From an uncultured Desulfovibrio sp. (GTDB lineage Bacteria; Desulfobacterota; Desulfovibrionia; Desulfovibrionales; Desulfovibrionaceae): a DNA stretch of 17,425 nucleotides. Positions 1 through 8,700 of this stretch are shown here, in pieces; the stretch's first letter is position 1; every line of letters begins with the position of its first letter. Below the pieces are notes generated by a model that saw only the letters and a program-made list of their open reading frames with translations, was not told the DNA's origin and did no database searches. The translations under genes were made by a program, and so were the position numbers. The DNA lies in assembly GCA_910587035.1 (NCBI GenBank), contig CAJUMQ010000035.1, positions 1 through 17,425 on the forward strand. The letters are read 5' to 3'.

Positions 1-3
1 GCC

Positions 4-606
4 ATGGCCGATTTTGAAACTGCCTACAAACCCCTGAAGCAGTTTGAGGGGGGATACAGCAATGACCCGTCTGATGCCGGTGGGGAGACCTATGCAGGCA
101 TAGCGCGCAACTATTTCCCGAAATGGGATGGCTGGGCCATTGTGGATAATTACAAAAAGGTCATAGGGCAAAGCGCGTCCAAACTCACCAAAGCCCTGGC
201 CGCTGTGCCCACCCTCCAGAAGCAGGTGGCCAGCTGGTATGAAAAGGAATGGTGGGATCGGCTTGGCCTGGCGGCACTCCCGCAAAAACTGGCCAATGAA
301 ATCTTTGAGCAGGCAGTGAACCTGGGCAAGTCCGGCTGCGGCAAAAAAGTCCAGACCATATGCAACGCATACAATTATGGCCCAGGTGGCAGCCCGTATT
401 TTACGGATCTGAAAATTGACGGGGCTATTGGGCCAAAAACTCTCAATGCCCTGGCCATTCTTGTGGGCAAAAAAACGGATGCGGAGAATCTGGTGCATGC
501 GCTCAACTGCATGCAGGGCTGTCACTATCTGGAGCTCGCGGCAGGCAAGGCCAGCCAGCGCAGGTTCACCGTTGGCTGGATGGCAAGAACACATTGCGAG
601 GTGTAG
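4..606 (+). CDS. phage endolysin, GH108 family N-acetylmuramidase
   Basis: Peptidoglycan hydrolase of 200 aa, expected to cut the glycan backbone of the host wall at the end of the lytic cycle. The N-terminus carries the glycoside hydrolase 108 signature: an EGGYSNDPSDAGGETYAGI stretch at residues 15-33, with E15 of the EGGY motif as the expected catalytic glutamate. A second part (about residues 105-200, including IDGAIGPKTLNAL near 138-150) fits the peptidoglycan-binding domain usually paired with GH108. The ATG at 4 gives the normal family N-terminus, with the catalytic Glu about 15 residues in. No signal peptide is visible, so export would need a holin; the next two genes are membrane proteins. 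Its stop lies two bases before the next ATG. Family assignment is firm; substrate specificity is taken from the family. Confidence 0.92.
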   Translation: MADFETAYKPLKQFEGGYSNDPSDAGGETYAGIARNYFPKWDGWAIVDNYKKVIGQSASKLTKALAAVPTLQKQVASWYEKEWWDRLGLAALPQKLANEIFEQAVNLGKSGCGKKVQTICNAYNYGPGGSPYFTDLKIDGAIGPKTLNALAILVGKKTDAENLVHALNCMQGCHYLELAAGKASQRRFTVGWMARTHCEV

Positions 607-608
607 CA

Positions 609-1025
609 ATGAGAACCAGATCCCTGCTCATGCTGATACTGGCTTGGCTTCTGTCCCTGTTCTGCATAGGTCTGTCATTCAGAGCAGGCCGTAGCAGACG
701 GTTTATCAGATATCCATTATGCGCAGCGCTCGTGCTGGCGCCATCCCTGGCGCAAGCTACTGACGGGACAGCCATGGCCGCTCCAGACGCGGATCTTGTC
801 GATATCCTGCTCTCCATCCTGCCACAATCCTGGGAGGCATGGACAGGCGTGGTCATCATAGTCTGCGCCATCCTTGCCGCCGTGCTTCCCAGGCCACCCA
901 AAACCGCGCATCCGGCATGGCATGTCTGCCACAGGATTATCTGCTGTCTTGGACTGGGCGCGAGCAAGGTGAGGGGCAGGATTGGCGTGGTTGCAAGGGT
1001 TGGCTCCGCTTTGCGGAGAAAGTGA
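609..1025 (+). CDS. small multi-pass membrane protein, holin candidate
   Basis: Product of 138 aa that I do not recognise as a named family. Hydrophobic segments lie at about residues 5-23, 34-50 (ending in an ALA-type LAQA motif) and 75-92, and the C-terminus is rich in Arg/Lys. The reading frame also opens at a TTG at 594, inside the endolysin gene, but the ATG at 609, two bases after the endolysin stop, is the better start. A short multi-span protein with a basic tail placed directly after an endolysin is the usual arrangement of a phage holin, which would open the inner membrane at lysis. This role is inferred from position and topology only. A signal peptide followed by a single span is an alternative reading of the N-terminal half. 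Confidence 0.6.
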   Translation: MRTRSLLMLILAWLLSLFCIGLSFRAGRSRRFIRYPLCAALVLAPSLAQATDGTAMAAPDADLVDILLSILPQSWEAWTGVVIIVCAILAAVLPRPPKTAHPAWHVCHRIICCLGLGASKVRGRIGVVARVGSALRRK

Positions 1026-1035
1026 GGGCGGATAA

Positions 1036-1422
1036 ATGAACGGGAAAACCAGGGAACATCTGATCCGGTTCGCTGTCGGAGTAGTGGTGCCGCTTGTTGT
1101 CGGCCTGGGCTCAGCGGTAATTTCCGCGCAGGTCATGCTTGGCAGGCTGGATGCCCGCGTTGGCGCGGTGGAGAGCCTGACTCCCAGAGTGGAGAAACTG
1201 GAGCACACACTTCCGCCTCTGGAAGTGCAGATTTCCCGTCATGAAAAGGCGCTGGAAAAGGATTTTGCCAGGCATGAGCAGACGGTCAGCGATATCTCAC
1301 ACAAGACGGATGATCAGGAAAAAAGGCTGACAAGGCTGGAGGCTCTTTTCAACCATACCCTGAAAACACTGGATGAGATCAGGACGGATGTGAAAATTCT
1401 CCTGCGGGGCGGACAGCAATGA
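1036..1422 (+). CDS. membrane-anchored coiled-coil protein of the lysis cassette
   Basis: Product of 128 aa with one hydrophobic segment near the N-terminus (about residues 11-32, flanked by basic residues) followed by a long, charged, helical region with heptad-like spacing (about 38-120: repeated Leu/Val with E, K, R and D). A GAGGG-type ribosome binding site precedes the ATG. An N-terminal anchor plus extended coiled coil matches inner-membrane spanins and XhlA-like haemolysin/holin accessory proteins, and its place after the endolysin and holin candidate supports a lysis role. I see no lipoprotein outer-spanin gene overlapping it, so a complete two-component spanin cannot be claimed. The stop overlaps the next start (ATGA at 1419-1422), giving translational coupling to the head-tail joining gene. 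Confidence 0.6.
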   Translation: MNGKTREHLIRFAVGVVVPLVVGLGSAVISAQVMLGRLDARVGAVESLTPRVEKLEHTLPPLEVQISRHEKALEKDFARHEQTVSDISHKTDDQEKRLTRLEALFNHTLKTLDEIRTDVKILLRGGQQ

Positions 1423-1739
1423 GTTTGTTCAAGCGCCAGCTGGAAAGGGACATTCACTCTGTCTTTCTCAATCTCGCAGAGTTTGGGGAAAAAGGCGAAT
1501 TGGCAGGTCATGAGCAGGTGCCCATGGTGGTGGAAACCCTGGCTCTGGAAATGCCATCAGGTTCAGATGACAGGCCGGTGAACTATGAAGGCATTACAGT
1601 TTATGTGGCGGCATCTGACGTGCCGGATGAGCTTCTGGCCATGCGCAAGACAACATTCAGGCATGAGGAATGGTTCGTTCTGTCCTCAGGTTGTGATTGC
1701 GGCATGAAAACCATCCAGCTCTATCGGGAGCGGGTATGA
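1419..1739 (+). CDS. head-tail joining protein, gpFII/Gifsy-2-like
   Basis: Product of 106 aa. The start MSLFKRQLERDIHSVFLNLAEFGE (residues 1-24), followed by a region ending in a basic C-terminus, resembles small head-tail attachment proteins of the lambda gpFII type and the related 'Gifsy-2' prophage family, whose N-terminal helix typically reads F..QL..DI..VFLN..EFGE. Such proteins sit between portal/connector and tail tube and complete the head so that a tail can dock. The acidic central part and the paired cysteines in SGCDCG near residue 91 are visible but unassigned. It overlaps both neighbours by four bases. It is the first gene after the lysis cassette that looks structural, so the head genes are presumably upstream of the window. 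Assignment comes from pattern memory, not alignment. Confidence 0.7.
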   Translation: MSLFKRQLERDIHSVFLNLAEFGEKGELAGHEQVPMVVETLALEMPSGSDDRPVNYEGITVYVAASDVPDELLAMRKTTFRHEEWFVLSSGCDCGMKTIQLYRERV

Positions 1740-2359
1740 GCATTGAAATAAACGCGGAAGGAGTGGACCGGGCCATTGCGCAGATGCGCGGGGCGCTGGA
1801 TGCCCTTGGCGGCAAAAGAGGGGAGAGGGCCATTGCCAACGCGCTAAATCAAAGCCTGGCCCAGGGGCGCAAGGAAGCTGCCAGACAGGCCAGACGGGCC
1901 TACACAGCGCCAATAAAAAAACTTTTTGACAACATAAATATACAGCGAGCCAGGGCTAGCAAGCTGGAAGGACAACTGGAACTTTCCGGCAAGCCTGGCG
2001 TGAGCCTTATACACTTTAAAGCTCAGCCAAATACGCCTGCCACGCATCCTAAATCGGGTGTAACGGTTCAGGTAAAACGTAAAGAATCCCGGTCTCCCGC
2101 AGTGAGTAAACACGGCGGCAGCAAGTCTTTTATAGGAAAAAAGAAACAGGGCGGCTATGGTGTTTTTGTGCGCCATTTGGCCTTTGATAAAGACGGCAAT
2201 CGCAAGGATAAATTTGAAATGCTGCTGGGTCCTTCACCCATCCAGGCTCTCCAGCGCAGGGATGCCCAGGCCCATGTGGCGGAAAAGGTGAGGGAGGCTT
2301 TCATGCCAAGACTGAATGAGCAGATAGACAGGGCCCTTCCAGCTCTTGCGGGAAAATAG
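1736..2359 (+). CDS. minor tail protein Z-like (tail completion)
   Basis: Product of 207 aa from the ATG at 1736, which overlaps the previous stop as ATGA; the frame opens further upstream, at 1697, but that would overlap the previous gene needlessly. The sequence resembles the prophage minor tail protein Z (GPZ) family: an N-terminal helical region with VDRAIAQMRGAL, a basic stretch with many Lys/Arg around residues 40-65, and a glycine- and lysine-rich middle (GSKSFIGKKKQGGYGVFVRH near 128-147). GPZ proteins act in tail completion or head-tail joining. Neighbours fit: a gpFII-like protein before it and a terminator-like protein after it. The DNA around 1910-2200 is locally more AT-rich than the flanks, consistent with module shuffling. 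Confidence 0.75.
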   Translation: MSIEINAEGVDRAIAQMRGALDALGGKRGERAIANALNQSLAQGRKEAARQARRAYTAPIKKLFDNINIQRARASKLEGQLELSGKPGVSLIHFKAQPNTPATHPKSGVTVQVKRKESRSPAVSKHGGSKSFIGKKKQGGYGVFVRHLAFDKDGNRKDKFEMLLGPSPIQALQRRDAQAHVAEKVREAFMPRLNEQIDRALPALAGK

Positions 2360-2361
2360 CC

Positions 2362-2919
2362 ATGGCGCAGGCATCCACATCAAGGCTCCTGCTTTGCGAG
2401 CTTGCCGATTTTATCCGGCAGGGTGTGGCCGGCTATCCCTTCCCGGATCCCTCCGGCGGGATGCTGGACTGCCGGGTCTATCTCCATGGAGCGCCGGAGG
2501 ATCAGGATGACAATGTTTACCCCTTTGTAATCATTCGCTGGCTGGAGGGAGATGTGGAAAGCATGGATGATGGCCAGACCATTCTGCGCGATACAGTCGG
2601 CCTTGTGCTTGGTGTCCATTCCCCGCACTCACAGGCCGAGGCTGGCCTTTTGTGCGCGGAGCTTCTGGACTGCCTGCGCCGCATGATCTGGAAGAAAAGG
2701 CTGCTGGCCCAGCGCTTTGAGCTGGTGGAGCCCCTGCGGGCATCCATCCCCGGCATCAAGCAGGAGGTCCACAGGTTCCACATGGCCACCATCGAGACGG
2801 TCTGGAACTATGTCTGGCCACCCAAGGCTCTGGAGGAGGCTGGCATGAGCCAGATGAAAACCATTGCTCCTGCCTCGTCCTATTCAAGGGAAATTCTGGA
2901 GCAAAACAGCATATATTGA
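2362..2919 (+). CDS. tail terminator-like protein
   Basis: Product of 185 aa, not firmly recognised. Mixed alpha/beta pattern with strands such as YPFVIIRWLEGD (about residues 53-64) and DTVGLVLGVHS (about 77-87), then a long helix with AEAGLLCAELLDCLRR. This layout matches the tail terminator/completion fold of phages (functionally like lambda gpU or the Mu protein encoded just before the sheath), which caps the tube and stops its polymerisation. Position between a gpZ-like protein and the sheath gene supports that. The ATG is two bases after the gpZ-like stop. Its stop region overlaps a possible TTG start of the next frame, but a better ATG lies 18 bases downstream. Function is inferred. 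Confidence 0.55.
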   Translation: MAQASTSRLLLCELADFIRQGVAGYPFPDPSGGMLDCRVYLHGAPEDQDDNVYPFVIIRWLEGDVESMDDGQTILRDTVGLVLGVHSPHSQAEAGLLCAELLDCLRRMIWKKRLLAQRFELVEPLRASIPGIKQEVHRFHMATIETVWNYVWPPKALEEAGMSQMKTIAPASSYSREILEQNSIY

Positions 2920-2936
2920 ATTATCGGGGAGAACTC

Positions 2937-3218
2937 ATGGAAATCAAAAGAAAAGCCTTTGTCTATGTTGGCCCGGACAGGCCCTTTGGACTGCCCATCA
3001 TGCGCAACACCATTCTGGCAGGCGAGCCGGAGGATGTCTTTCCGGATGCCTGGACGCCGCTTCGGGAACACAGGAATTTCCGCAAGCTTTTTGTGCCGGT
3101 GTCCGAACTGGCCGGTGCCAGGGCCGCGCTGAAAAAGCCAGGCACACCGCTTTATCTTTTCAGCCAGGAAATCAAAAAAGCCAGTGACGACTTCAAGGCC
3201 GCCAGGGCTGGCAAATAG
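2937..3218 (+). CDS. conserved small phage protein upstream of sheath, function unknown
   Basis: Product of 93 aa. I chose the ATG at 2937 because GGGGAG lies just upstream; the frame also opens at a TTG at 2916 overlapping the preceding stop. The protein is soluble and basic near the N-terminus (MEIKRKAFVYVGPDRPFGLP) and ends in a Lys/Ala-rich helix. No catalytic motif or membrane segment is visible. Small proteins of this size are common just before the sheath gene in Mu-like phages, but I cannot name a role. It is followed eight bases later by the sheath gene, so it belongs to the same transcript. Confidence 0.7.
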   Translation: MEIKRKAFVYVGPDRPFGLPIMRNTILAGEPEDVFPDAWTPLREHRNFRKLFVPVSELAGARAALKKPGTPLYLFSQEIKKASDDFKAARAGK

Positions 3219-3226
3219 GAGGAAAA

Positions 3227-4717
3227 ATGGCCACCACAACAGGTTACAGACATGGTGTTTACACCTCTGAGGTGCCAACCAGCATTTTGCCAGCCCGCAC
3301 AGTGGTCAGCGCTGTTGTGTTCGCTGTGGGCACTGCCGCCGTGCATACCCTGGGCGATGGCAAAAAGGCGCCAGTGAACGAGCCACTGCTCTTTTACAGC
3401 TATGACGAGGCTGTGCAGGCTTTGGGCTGGGATGCTGAAAATTTCAATGATTATACCTTGCAGCAGCTTATATACAGCCACTTTGCCCTTTACCGGGGCG
3501 CTCCCATCATCTGCGTCAATGTTTTTGACCCGCAAAAGCATGTCTCCGAAGTGTCCGACGAGGCTATCTTTTTCTCCACCTCCATGCTGGATGCGGACAT
3601 GGCCAAACTTGCCCATTCCTGTGTCCGAAGTGTGGTTCTGACCAGTGATGACGGCATGACCACATACCAGGAGAATGTTGACTATACCCTTGATCCGGCA
3701 ACCGGCTCCCTGACCAGACTGCCGGAGGGCTCTATCATGGAGGGCGGCAAGGTCATGGCAGCCTATGTCCATGCCGATGTGTCCAGGGTGACTTCTGATG
3801 ATGTTATTGGCGGCATTGAACCAGCCACAGGCAAATCCACAGGCCTTGAACTGGTTGACCAGGTTTTTCCCAGATTCAGGCTGGTGCCCTCCATCCTTCT
3901 GGCTCCGGTTTTCTGCGAGGATCCGGCTGTGGCCATTGTCATGGCCGCCAAGTGTGACGGCATAAATGGTCTTTTCAAGGCCATCTGTGTCGTGGATATG
4001 CCCACGGATGGGGAAAATGCCGTCACAAATTACAGCAATGTGCCGGGCTACAAGGAAAAGAACAATCTCACCGATCCCCTCATGCTGGTCTGCTGGCCCA
4101 AGGTGAAGCTTGGCGAAAATGTCTATGGGCTCTCAACCCATATGGCAGGGCTCATGGCCTCAACCGATGCCGACCATGACGGCATTCCCTATGCCAGCCC
4201 CAGCAATAAAAGGCTGGAAATCACCTCCTGCGGCTATGTCGATGCCAATGGGGAATGGGAGGAGGTCTGGCTGGATCTGCCAAAGGCAAACTATCTCAAT
4301 GGCCAGGGCGTCTATACCGTGTCCAGCTTTGATGGCGGCATGAAGTCCTGGGGCGGCCGCACAGGCTGCTATCCATCCAATACCGACCCCAAGGACTGCC
4401 AGGATGCGATTCGCCGCTTTTTCAACTGGTATCAGGCGCAGTTCATTCTCACCTATTTTGCCAAAGTGGATGAGCCGCTGACCAGAAGACTGGTGCAGAC
4501 CATCCTGAAATCGGAGCAGATCAAGCTGGATGGCTACACAGCGCGCGAGATTATTCTTGGCGGCAGCATAACCTTTGATGACAGTGAAAATCCTGTGACG
4601 GATCTGATAGATGGCATCATGCGCTTTCACCTGCGTATTACGCCACCGCCTGCGGCAAGGGACATTGAGGCCATTTTTGAGTTTGACCCCGACAATGTAA
4701 GCGCCCTGTTCGCTTAA
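3227..4717 (+). CDS. tail sheath protein (contractile)
   Basis: Product of 496 aa, the length expected for Mu/P2-type sheath subunits. The N-terminus GYRHGVYTSEVPTSILPA (residues 6-23) is the typical opening in which the subunit threads into its neighbours, and the C-terminal part (QFILTYFAKVDEPLTRRLVQ, then RFHLRITPPPAARDIEAIFEF) matches the conserved sheath core domain. Sheath subunits polymerise around the tube and contract to drive it through the target envelope. A strong GGAGG ribosome binding site precedes the ATG, in keeping with a protein needed in many copies. The tube gene follows 12 bases later. This gene establishes that the tail is of the contractile myovirus type. Confidence 0.95.
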   Translation: MATTTGYRHGVYTSEVPTSILPARTVVSAVVFAVGTAAVHTLGDGKKAPVNEPLLFYSYDEAVQALGWDAENFNDYTLQQLIYSHFALYRGAPIICVNVFDPQKHVSEVSDEAIFFSTSMLDADMAKLAHSCVRSVVLTSDDGMTTYQENVDYTLDPATGSLTRLPEGSIMEGGKVMAAYVHADVSRVTSDDVIGGIEPATGKSTGLELVDQVFPRFRLVPSILLAPVFCEDPAVAIVMAAKCDGINGLFKAICVVDMPTDGENAVTNYSNVPGYKEKNNLTDPLMLVCWPKVKLGENVYGLSTHMAGLMASTDADHDGIPYASPSNKRLEITSCGYVDANGEWEEVWLDLPKANYLNGQGVYTVSSFDGGMKSWGGRTGCYPSNTDPKDCQDAIRRFFNWYQAQFILTYFAKVDEPLTRRLVQTILKSEQIKLDGYTAREIILGGSITFDDSENPVTDLIDGIMRFHLRITPPPAARDIEAIFEFDPDNVSALFA

Positions 4718-4729
4718 TGGAGGAAACAG

Positions 4730-5257
4730 ATGCCCAGACGTTCTGAACAGACTGTCGCTTTCAGGATTTACCACAAGGGCCAGGATCTGATCGGCACCGC
4801 GACCATTGAAATGCCGCAGGTTCAGTATATGACGGAAACCCTGTCCGGTTCCGGCATAGCAGGGGAAATTGATAATCCTACCATTGGCATCAGCCAGTCC
4901 ATGACCTGCAAGCTGTCATTCACCTCCATCACTCCGGAAGCCTTCAATTCCATAGACTGGACGCAGACCGCGCTTTACGAGTGCTATTCCGCCCTGCAGG
5001 TGTCGGATGACGCTACTGGGGTGCGCTCATCCGTTCCCTACAGGATCAACTTTCTTGGCCGCACCAAGTCTTTTTCCTTCGGTTCCATGGAACAGGGCAA
5101 GAAGCATGGCGATGAGGTGGAGCTGGAACTGACAAGGCTGGAAATCTATCTGGATAATACGGAAAAGCTGCTCATCGACAAGCTGAACTTCATCCATCGC
5201 GTCAATGGCACCGACCTGCTTCAGCAGGTTCGGGCCCAGACCGGCATGAATATATAA
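4730..5257 (+). CDS. major tail tube protein (P2 FII type)
   Basis: Product of 175 aa, typical for the P2 FII-like tube family. Recognisable parts are the N-terminal beta pattern VAFRIYHKGQDLIGTATIEMPQ (around residues 9-29), a loop with SGSGIAGEIDNPTIG (about 40-55), and the C-terminal VELELTRLEIYLD region. Tube subunits form the inner hexameric stack through which DNA or effectors pass. A GGAGGAAAC ribosome binding site precedes the ATG, and the gene follows the sheath directly, the conserved sheath-tube order. Confidence 0.95.
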   Translation: MPRRSEQTVAFRIYHKGQDLIGTATIEMPQVQYMTETLSGSGIAGEIDNPTIGISQSMTCKLSFTSITPEAFNSIDWTQTALYECYSALQVSDDATGVRSSVPYRINFLGRTKSFSFGSMEQGKKHGDEVELELTRLEIYLDNTEKLLIDKLNFIHRVNGTDLLQQVRAQTGMNI

Positions 5258-5267
5258 GGAGTGGAAC

Positions 5268-5591
5268 ATGGCGAATAAAATCAGGGTTGCATTGACCGAG
5301 CCGCTGGAGGTTGGCGGCCAGCAAATTACAGAGGTTGAGGTCAGGCATTCAACCATTGGCGATGAAGAGGATGCCATGCAGGAAGCCGTGCAGCTCAAAC
5401 GCGGCAGGAATCCCCTGACCGTGGAGATGTGCCTGCTGTCAAGGGTGTCAAAGCTCCCATATGACATAATCCGCTCCATGCACGGCCCGGATTATGCGGC
5501 AATACGCGCTGCGCACAATGAGCTCAACGGCCTGACAGGAGACAGGCAGGCGGATGACGGTGAAAACCCTATGACGCCGAAAGTCGCCTGA
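5268..5591 (+). CDS. tail assembly chaperone, short form (gpE / Mu gp41-like)
   Basis: Product of 107 aa located between tube and tape measure, the constant position of the tail assembly chaperone. The N-terminus (RVALTEPLEVGGQQITEVEVR) and the following helical region resemble the Mu-like gp41/P2 gpE-type family. Such proteins coat the tape measure and recruit tube subunits but are not in the finished tail. The last part of the frame overlaps a second, -1 frame that encodes a gpE' type extension; a slippery heptamer lies at 5564-5570. This short form is expected to be made in excess over the frameshifted form. An AGGAG site precedes the ATG. Confidence 0.85.
   Translation: MANKIRVALTEPLEVGGQQITEVEVRHSTIGDEEDAMQEAVQLKRGRNPLTVEMCLLSRVSKLPYDIIRSMHGPDYAAIRAAHNELNGLTGDRQADDGENPMTPKVA
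5564..5570 (+). promoter_or_regulatory. predicted -1 ribosomal frameshift site AAACCCT
   Basis: The bases A AAC CCT read in the chaperone frame as the end of one codon plus Asn and Pro codons, and fit the X XXY YYZ rule (X=A, Y=C, Z=T). After a one-base backward slip the tRNAs would pair with AAA and CCC. The -1 frame has stops at 5555 and 5561 just upstream and then stays open to 5731, so the slip must occur between 5564 and the 0-frame stop at 5589; this is the only good heptamer there. A short CGCCT/AGGCG hairpin (5585-5589 with 5600-5604) starts about 14 bases downstream and may assist. Confidence 0.75.
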
Positions 5592-5731
5592 ATGCGTTAA
5601 GGCGCGCAGTCCTGTGTCTTGGACGATACAGCCGCTGGCCAAGATCAGAACTGCGGGCAATGGCTCCAGGGGAGTTTGCGGAATATTTCGCAACTGCAGA
5701 GGAACTGATCGAGGATAGCAATGGCGCGTGA
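5570..5731 (+). CDS. gpE'-type chaperone extension, reached by -1 frameshift
   Basis: This frame has no start of its own and is read as the C-terminal part of a fusion with the chaperone gene at 5268. After the slip at 5564-5570 it adds 53 residues, giving a fusion of about 154 aa that ends at the TGA at 5729-5731. The tail contains YSRWPRSELRAMAPGEFAEY (from the codon at 5627), which follows the P2 gpE' pattern of a Trp-Pro pair, then a helix opening with S/E-L..M and an acidic helix. The stop overlaps the tape measure start at 5721 by 11 bases. In lambda (G/GT) and P2 (E/E') the long form bridges tape measure and tube; the same is inferred here. Continuity of a sensible protein across the join argues against a sequencing error. 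Confidence 0.8.
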   Translation, partial: YDAESRLNALRRAVLCLGRYSRWPRSELRAMAPGEFAEYFATAEELIEDSNGA

Positions 5732-8700
5732 AATAGCTGTGACATTTGCCCTGACGGCAGCCCTGAAAGGCGGTTTCAAGGCCGCATTCCAGGGGGCTGC
5801 CACCTCGGCGCGCAGTGTCGCATCAGCAATCCGCGAGATGGAGAAAAGCTCCACCGGCAAGCTTGGCGCTGCCATGATCAGCCAGCGTGAAAAAATAAAG
5901 GGCCTGTCCAGCTCCCTGAAAGAGGCCAGGGGCACCCTTGGGGCCCTGAATGCGCAGGCTGCCGCTGGGGGCTCCACCGGTATGCTGGCCAGGCAGATTG
6001 AGCTTGCGGAGCGCAGGGTCAACAATCTCACCGGCGCCATGCAGCGCCAGATTGGCATCTGGAAAACCACCACTGCGGAAGCTGCCACAGCTGGCGGCAG
6101 TGTGCGCAGGCTGGCCCAGGACTATGAGCAGCTGTCCAGAAAGATGGATCGCGCCAAAAAGGTGCAGACGGCCATGAATGCCAATCGCGCCCAGGCCGAA
6201 GCACTCCGATCCCAAAGATCAGATCTTAATAGCAGACTTGCCGGAGCGGCAATGACTGCCATGACCGTGGCTGCGCCGGTGAAACTCTCCATTGATTTTG
6301 AGGATGCCATTGCCAGTGTGGGCGCCGTGGCCAAAGCGGACGATGAAGCCATGGCAAGACTGACAGCTACCGCCAGACAGCTTGGCCGAGATACCGTGTT
6401 CTCTGCAGCCCAGGCGGCAGAGGGCATGAAATATCTGGCCATGGCCGGTTTTGATACAAATGAGACCATTGCCGCCATGCCTGGGCTGCTGGACCTGGCT
6501 GCGGCGGCAGGCGCGGATCTTGGTCGCACATCCGATATCGCCTCCGACATCCTTACGGCTTTTGGTCTGAAGGCCTCGGATATGGGACAGGTTGGCGATA
6601 CTCTGGCCAAGGCCTTCACGTCCAGCAATACCGATCTTGAGATGCTGGGCGATACCATGAAATATGTCGCGCCTGTGGCGCATTCCCTGGGCATGACCTT
6701 GCAGGACACTGCGGCCATGGCGGGTTTGATGGCCAATACCGGCATCAAGGCCTCTCAGGGTGGCACAGTGCTTCGCGCGGCCATGCTCCGTCTGGCAGGT
6801 CCACCCAAAATGGCCAGAGATGCTCTTGGAAAGCTTGCCGGAGTTGAAGGCGAGGAGCTGGAGCAGCTCTACCAGATGATGGACACCGAGACCGGCGATG
6901 CCGGAGCGGCTTTACAGAAGCTTGGCATGACGGCCATGGACGAGGCCGGCAATATGCGGCCAATGGCCGACATTCTTGAAGAGCTCAATGCCCGCACAGC
7001 AAAGATGGGCACAGCTGAAAAGGCCGAGGTGTTCAAGCAGGTTTTCGGCACAGAGGCATCTGCCGGCATGATGGCCCTGGCTGAACAGGCGGCCATGACT
7101 GTCGATAAGTACGGCAATAAAATCGTGGACTCCTTTGGCCGGCCAACAAACGCCCTGCGCAAGTTTATGGAGGAGATGAACAATTACGATGGCACCACCA
7201 GAGACATTGCCGAAAAGAGAAATGCCACTACAGGCGGAGCCCTGCGCAGGCTCAACTCCGCGTGGCAGGAAACATGCCTGACCATAGGAGACATGTTCCT
7301 GCCGGCCATCAAGGCGGCAGCCAATGCCCTGTCTGGCATCAGCAATGTCATCTCCGGCGCCATGCAGCGCTTTCCCAATCTTTCACGCGGAGTTGCCCTT
7401 GTCACAGCCGGGTTGGCCACTTTTGCTGTTGCGGGTGTCGCTCTTGGCCTGGTGATGAATCTCGTCAGGACTTCCATCAATGCCTGGCGTGGCGCCCTGC
7501 TTCGGCTTGCCGCATCCCAGGTGACAGCCTCTGTTTCAACCGGCGCCATGAGCGTGGCCACTGGAGCCTTTGGCATCGCCTCCCGAGCTGCCGGAGCAGG
7601 AGCAAGATTCTTTGCCGGTGGCCTGCGCTCCATCCTCATCGCTTCCGGAGTGGGAGCGGTTCTTGTTGGTCTTGGCTTTGCCATAAACATGCTCATTGAC
7701 AACTGGGATGAGGTTGTCAATGCCATGTCGGCAGCCTGGGGCTGGGTGACTGACACCTGGGGCAGGCTGGGCGTGTTTTTCAGCGAGCTTGGCAATAATC
7801 TCGCCGCAGTATTTCCCGACATAAAAGATGATCTCTGCCTTGCCTTTGCCATAGCCTGGGATGGAGTGACCGGTCTCTGGAGTGACCTGATCGGCTTCTT
7901 CTCTGGCCTGTGGGACAGCATATGGTCTGGAACATCCGGCTTTGGAGACAGAATGGCCGGCGTATTTGCCGGGATATGGGGTGATATTGACTCCGGAGTG
8001 ACTGGCTTTGGCCAGCGTGTGGTGGGTTATTTCGCAAGTCTGCCAGCTGGCATAGCCGCTGTCTTTTCAGGTATTGGCCAAAGGATTGGCGCGGCTTTTT
8101 CATTTGCATATCAGGCAGTGACCAATATCTGGAGCGGCATACCCAGCTTCTTTTCCAGTGTCTGGGGCTGGGTAGCTGACACCGCTGACAGCCTGTGGAA
8201 TAGCATAATCGGAGCTGCAGCCTGGGCATATGATGGACTTGTCTCCATCTGGACAGGCGCCGTCAGTTTCTTTGATTTTGTTGTCTCTGGCATAACCTCG
8301 GCTTTTGTCTGGGCAAGAGATGCGGCGATTGGCATTTGGAACGGAATCACGGAGTTCTTTACCGGGGTATGGCAGGGAGTCACGGATGGAGCATCGGCAG
8401 TCTGGCAGGGGATTGTTGAATACGCCGGCTGGGCCTTTGATGGCGTTGTTTCCATATGGAACACGATAACAGGCTTTTTTTCCGGCATAGCCGACTTCAT
8501 TTATGGCATTTTTGAAAGTGTGTTCAACTGGCTTCAGGAAAAATTCGCCTGGGTTTTCTCGGCCATTAATGCTGTTAGTTCCGCCATTGGCAAGATAACC
8601 GGAGCGATAAGCGGAGCCTGGAACAAGGCTTTTGGCGATGACGGCGAGAAGGAGAGCGCCACGCCTGCCGTTGAAAAGTCGCAATCAAAACCGGCTGCCC

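Noticed and set aside
1697..1735. Upstream start for the gpZ-like protein
   Set aside because: It would add 13 residues overlapping the previous gene; the ATG at 1736 is coupled to the preceding stop by the ATGA overlap seen throughout this operon.
5585..5604. CGCCT/AGGCG hairpin as a transcription terminator
   Set aside because: The stem is only five base pairs, has no following T-run, and lies inside the coding E' frame.
5268..5731. Sequencing error or pseudogene as the explanation for the shifted chaperone frame
   Set aside because: A slippery heptamer lies exactly where the -1 frame opens, and P2 and lambda use the same scheme at this locus.
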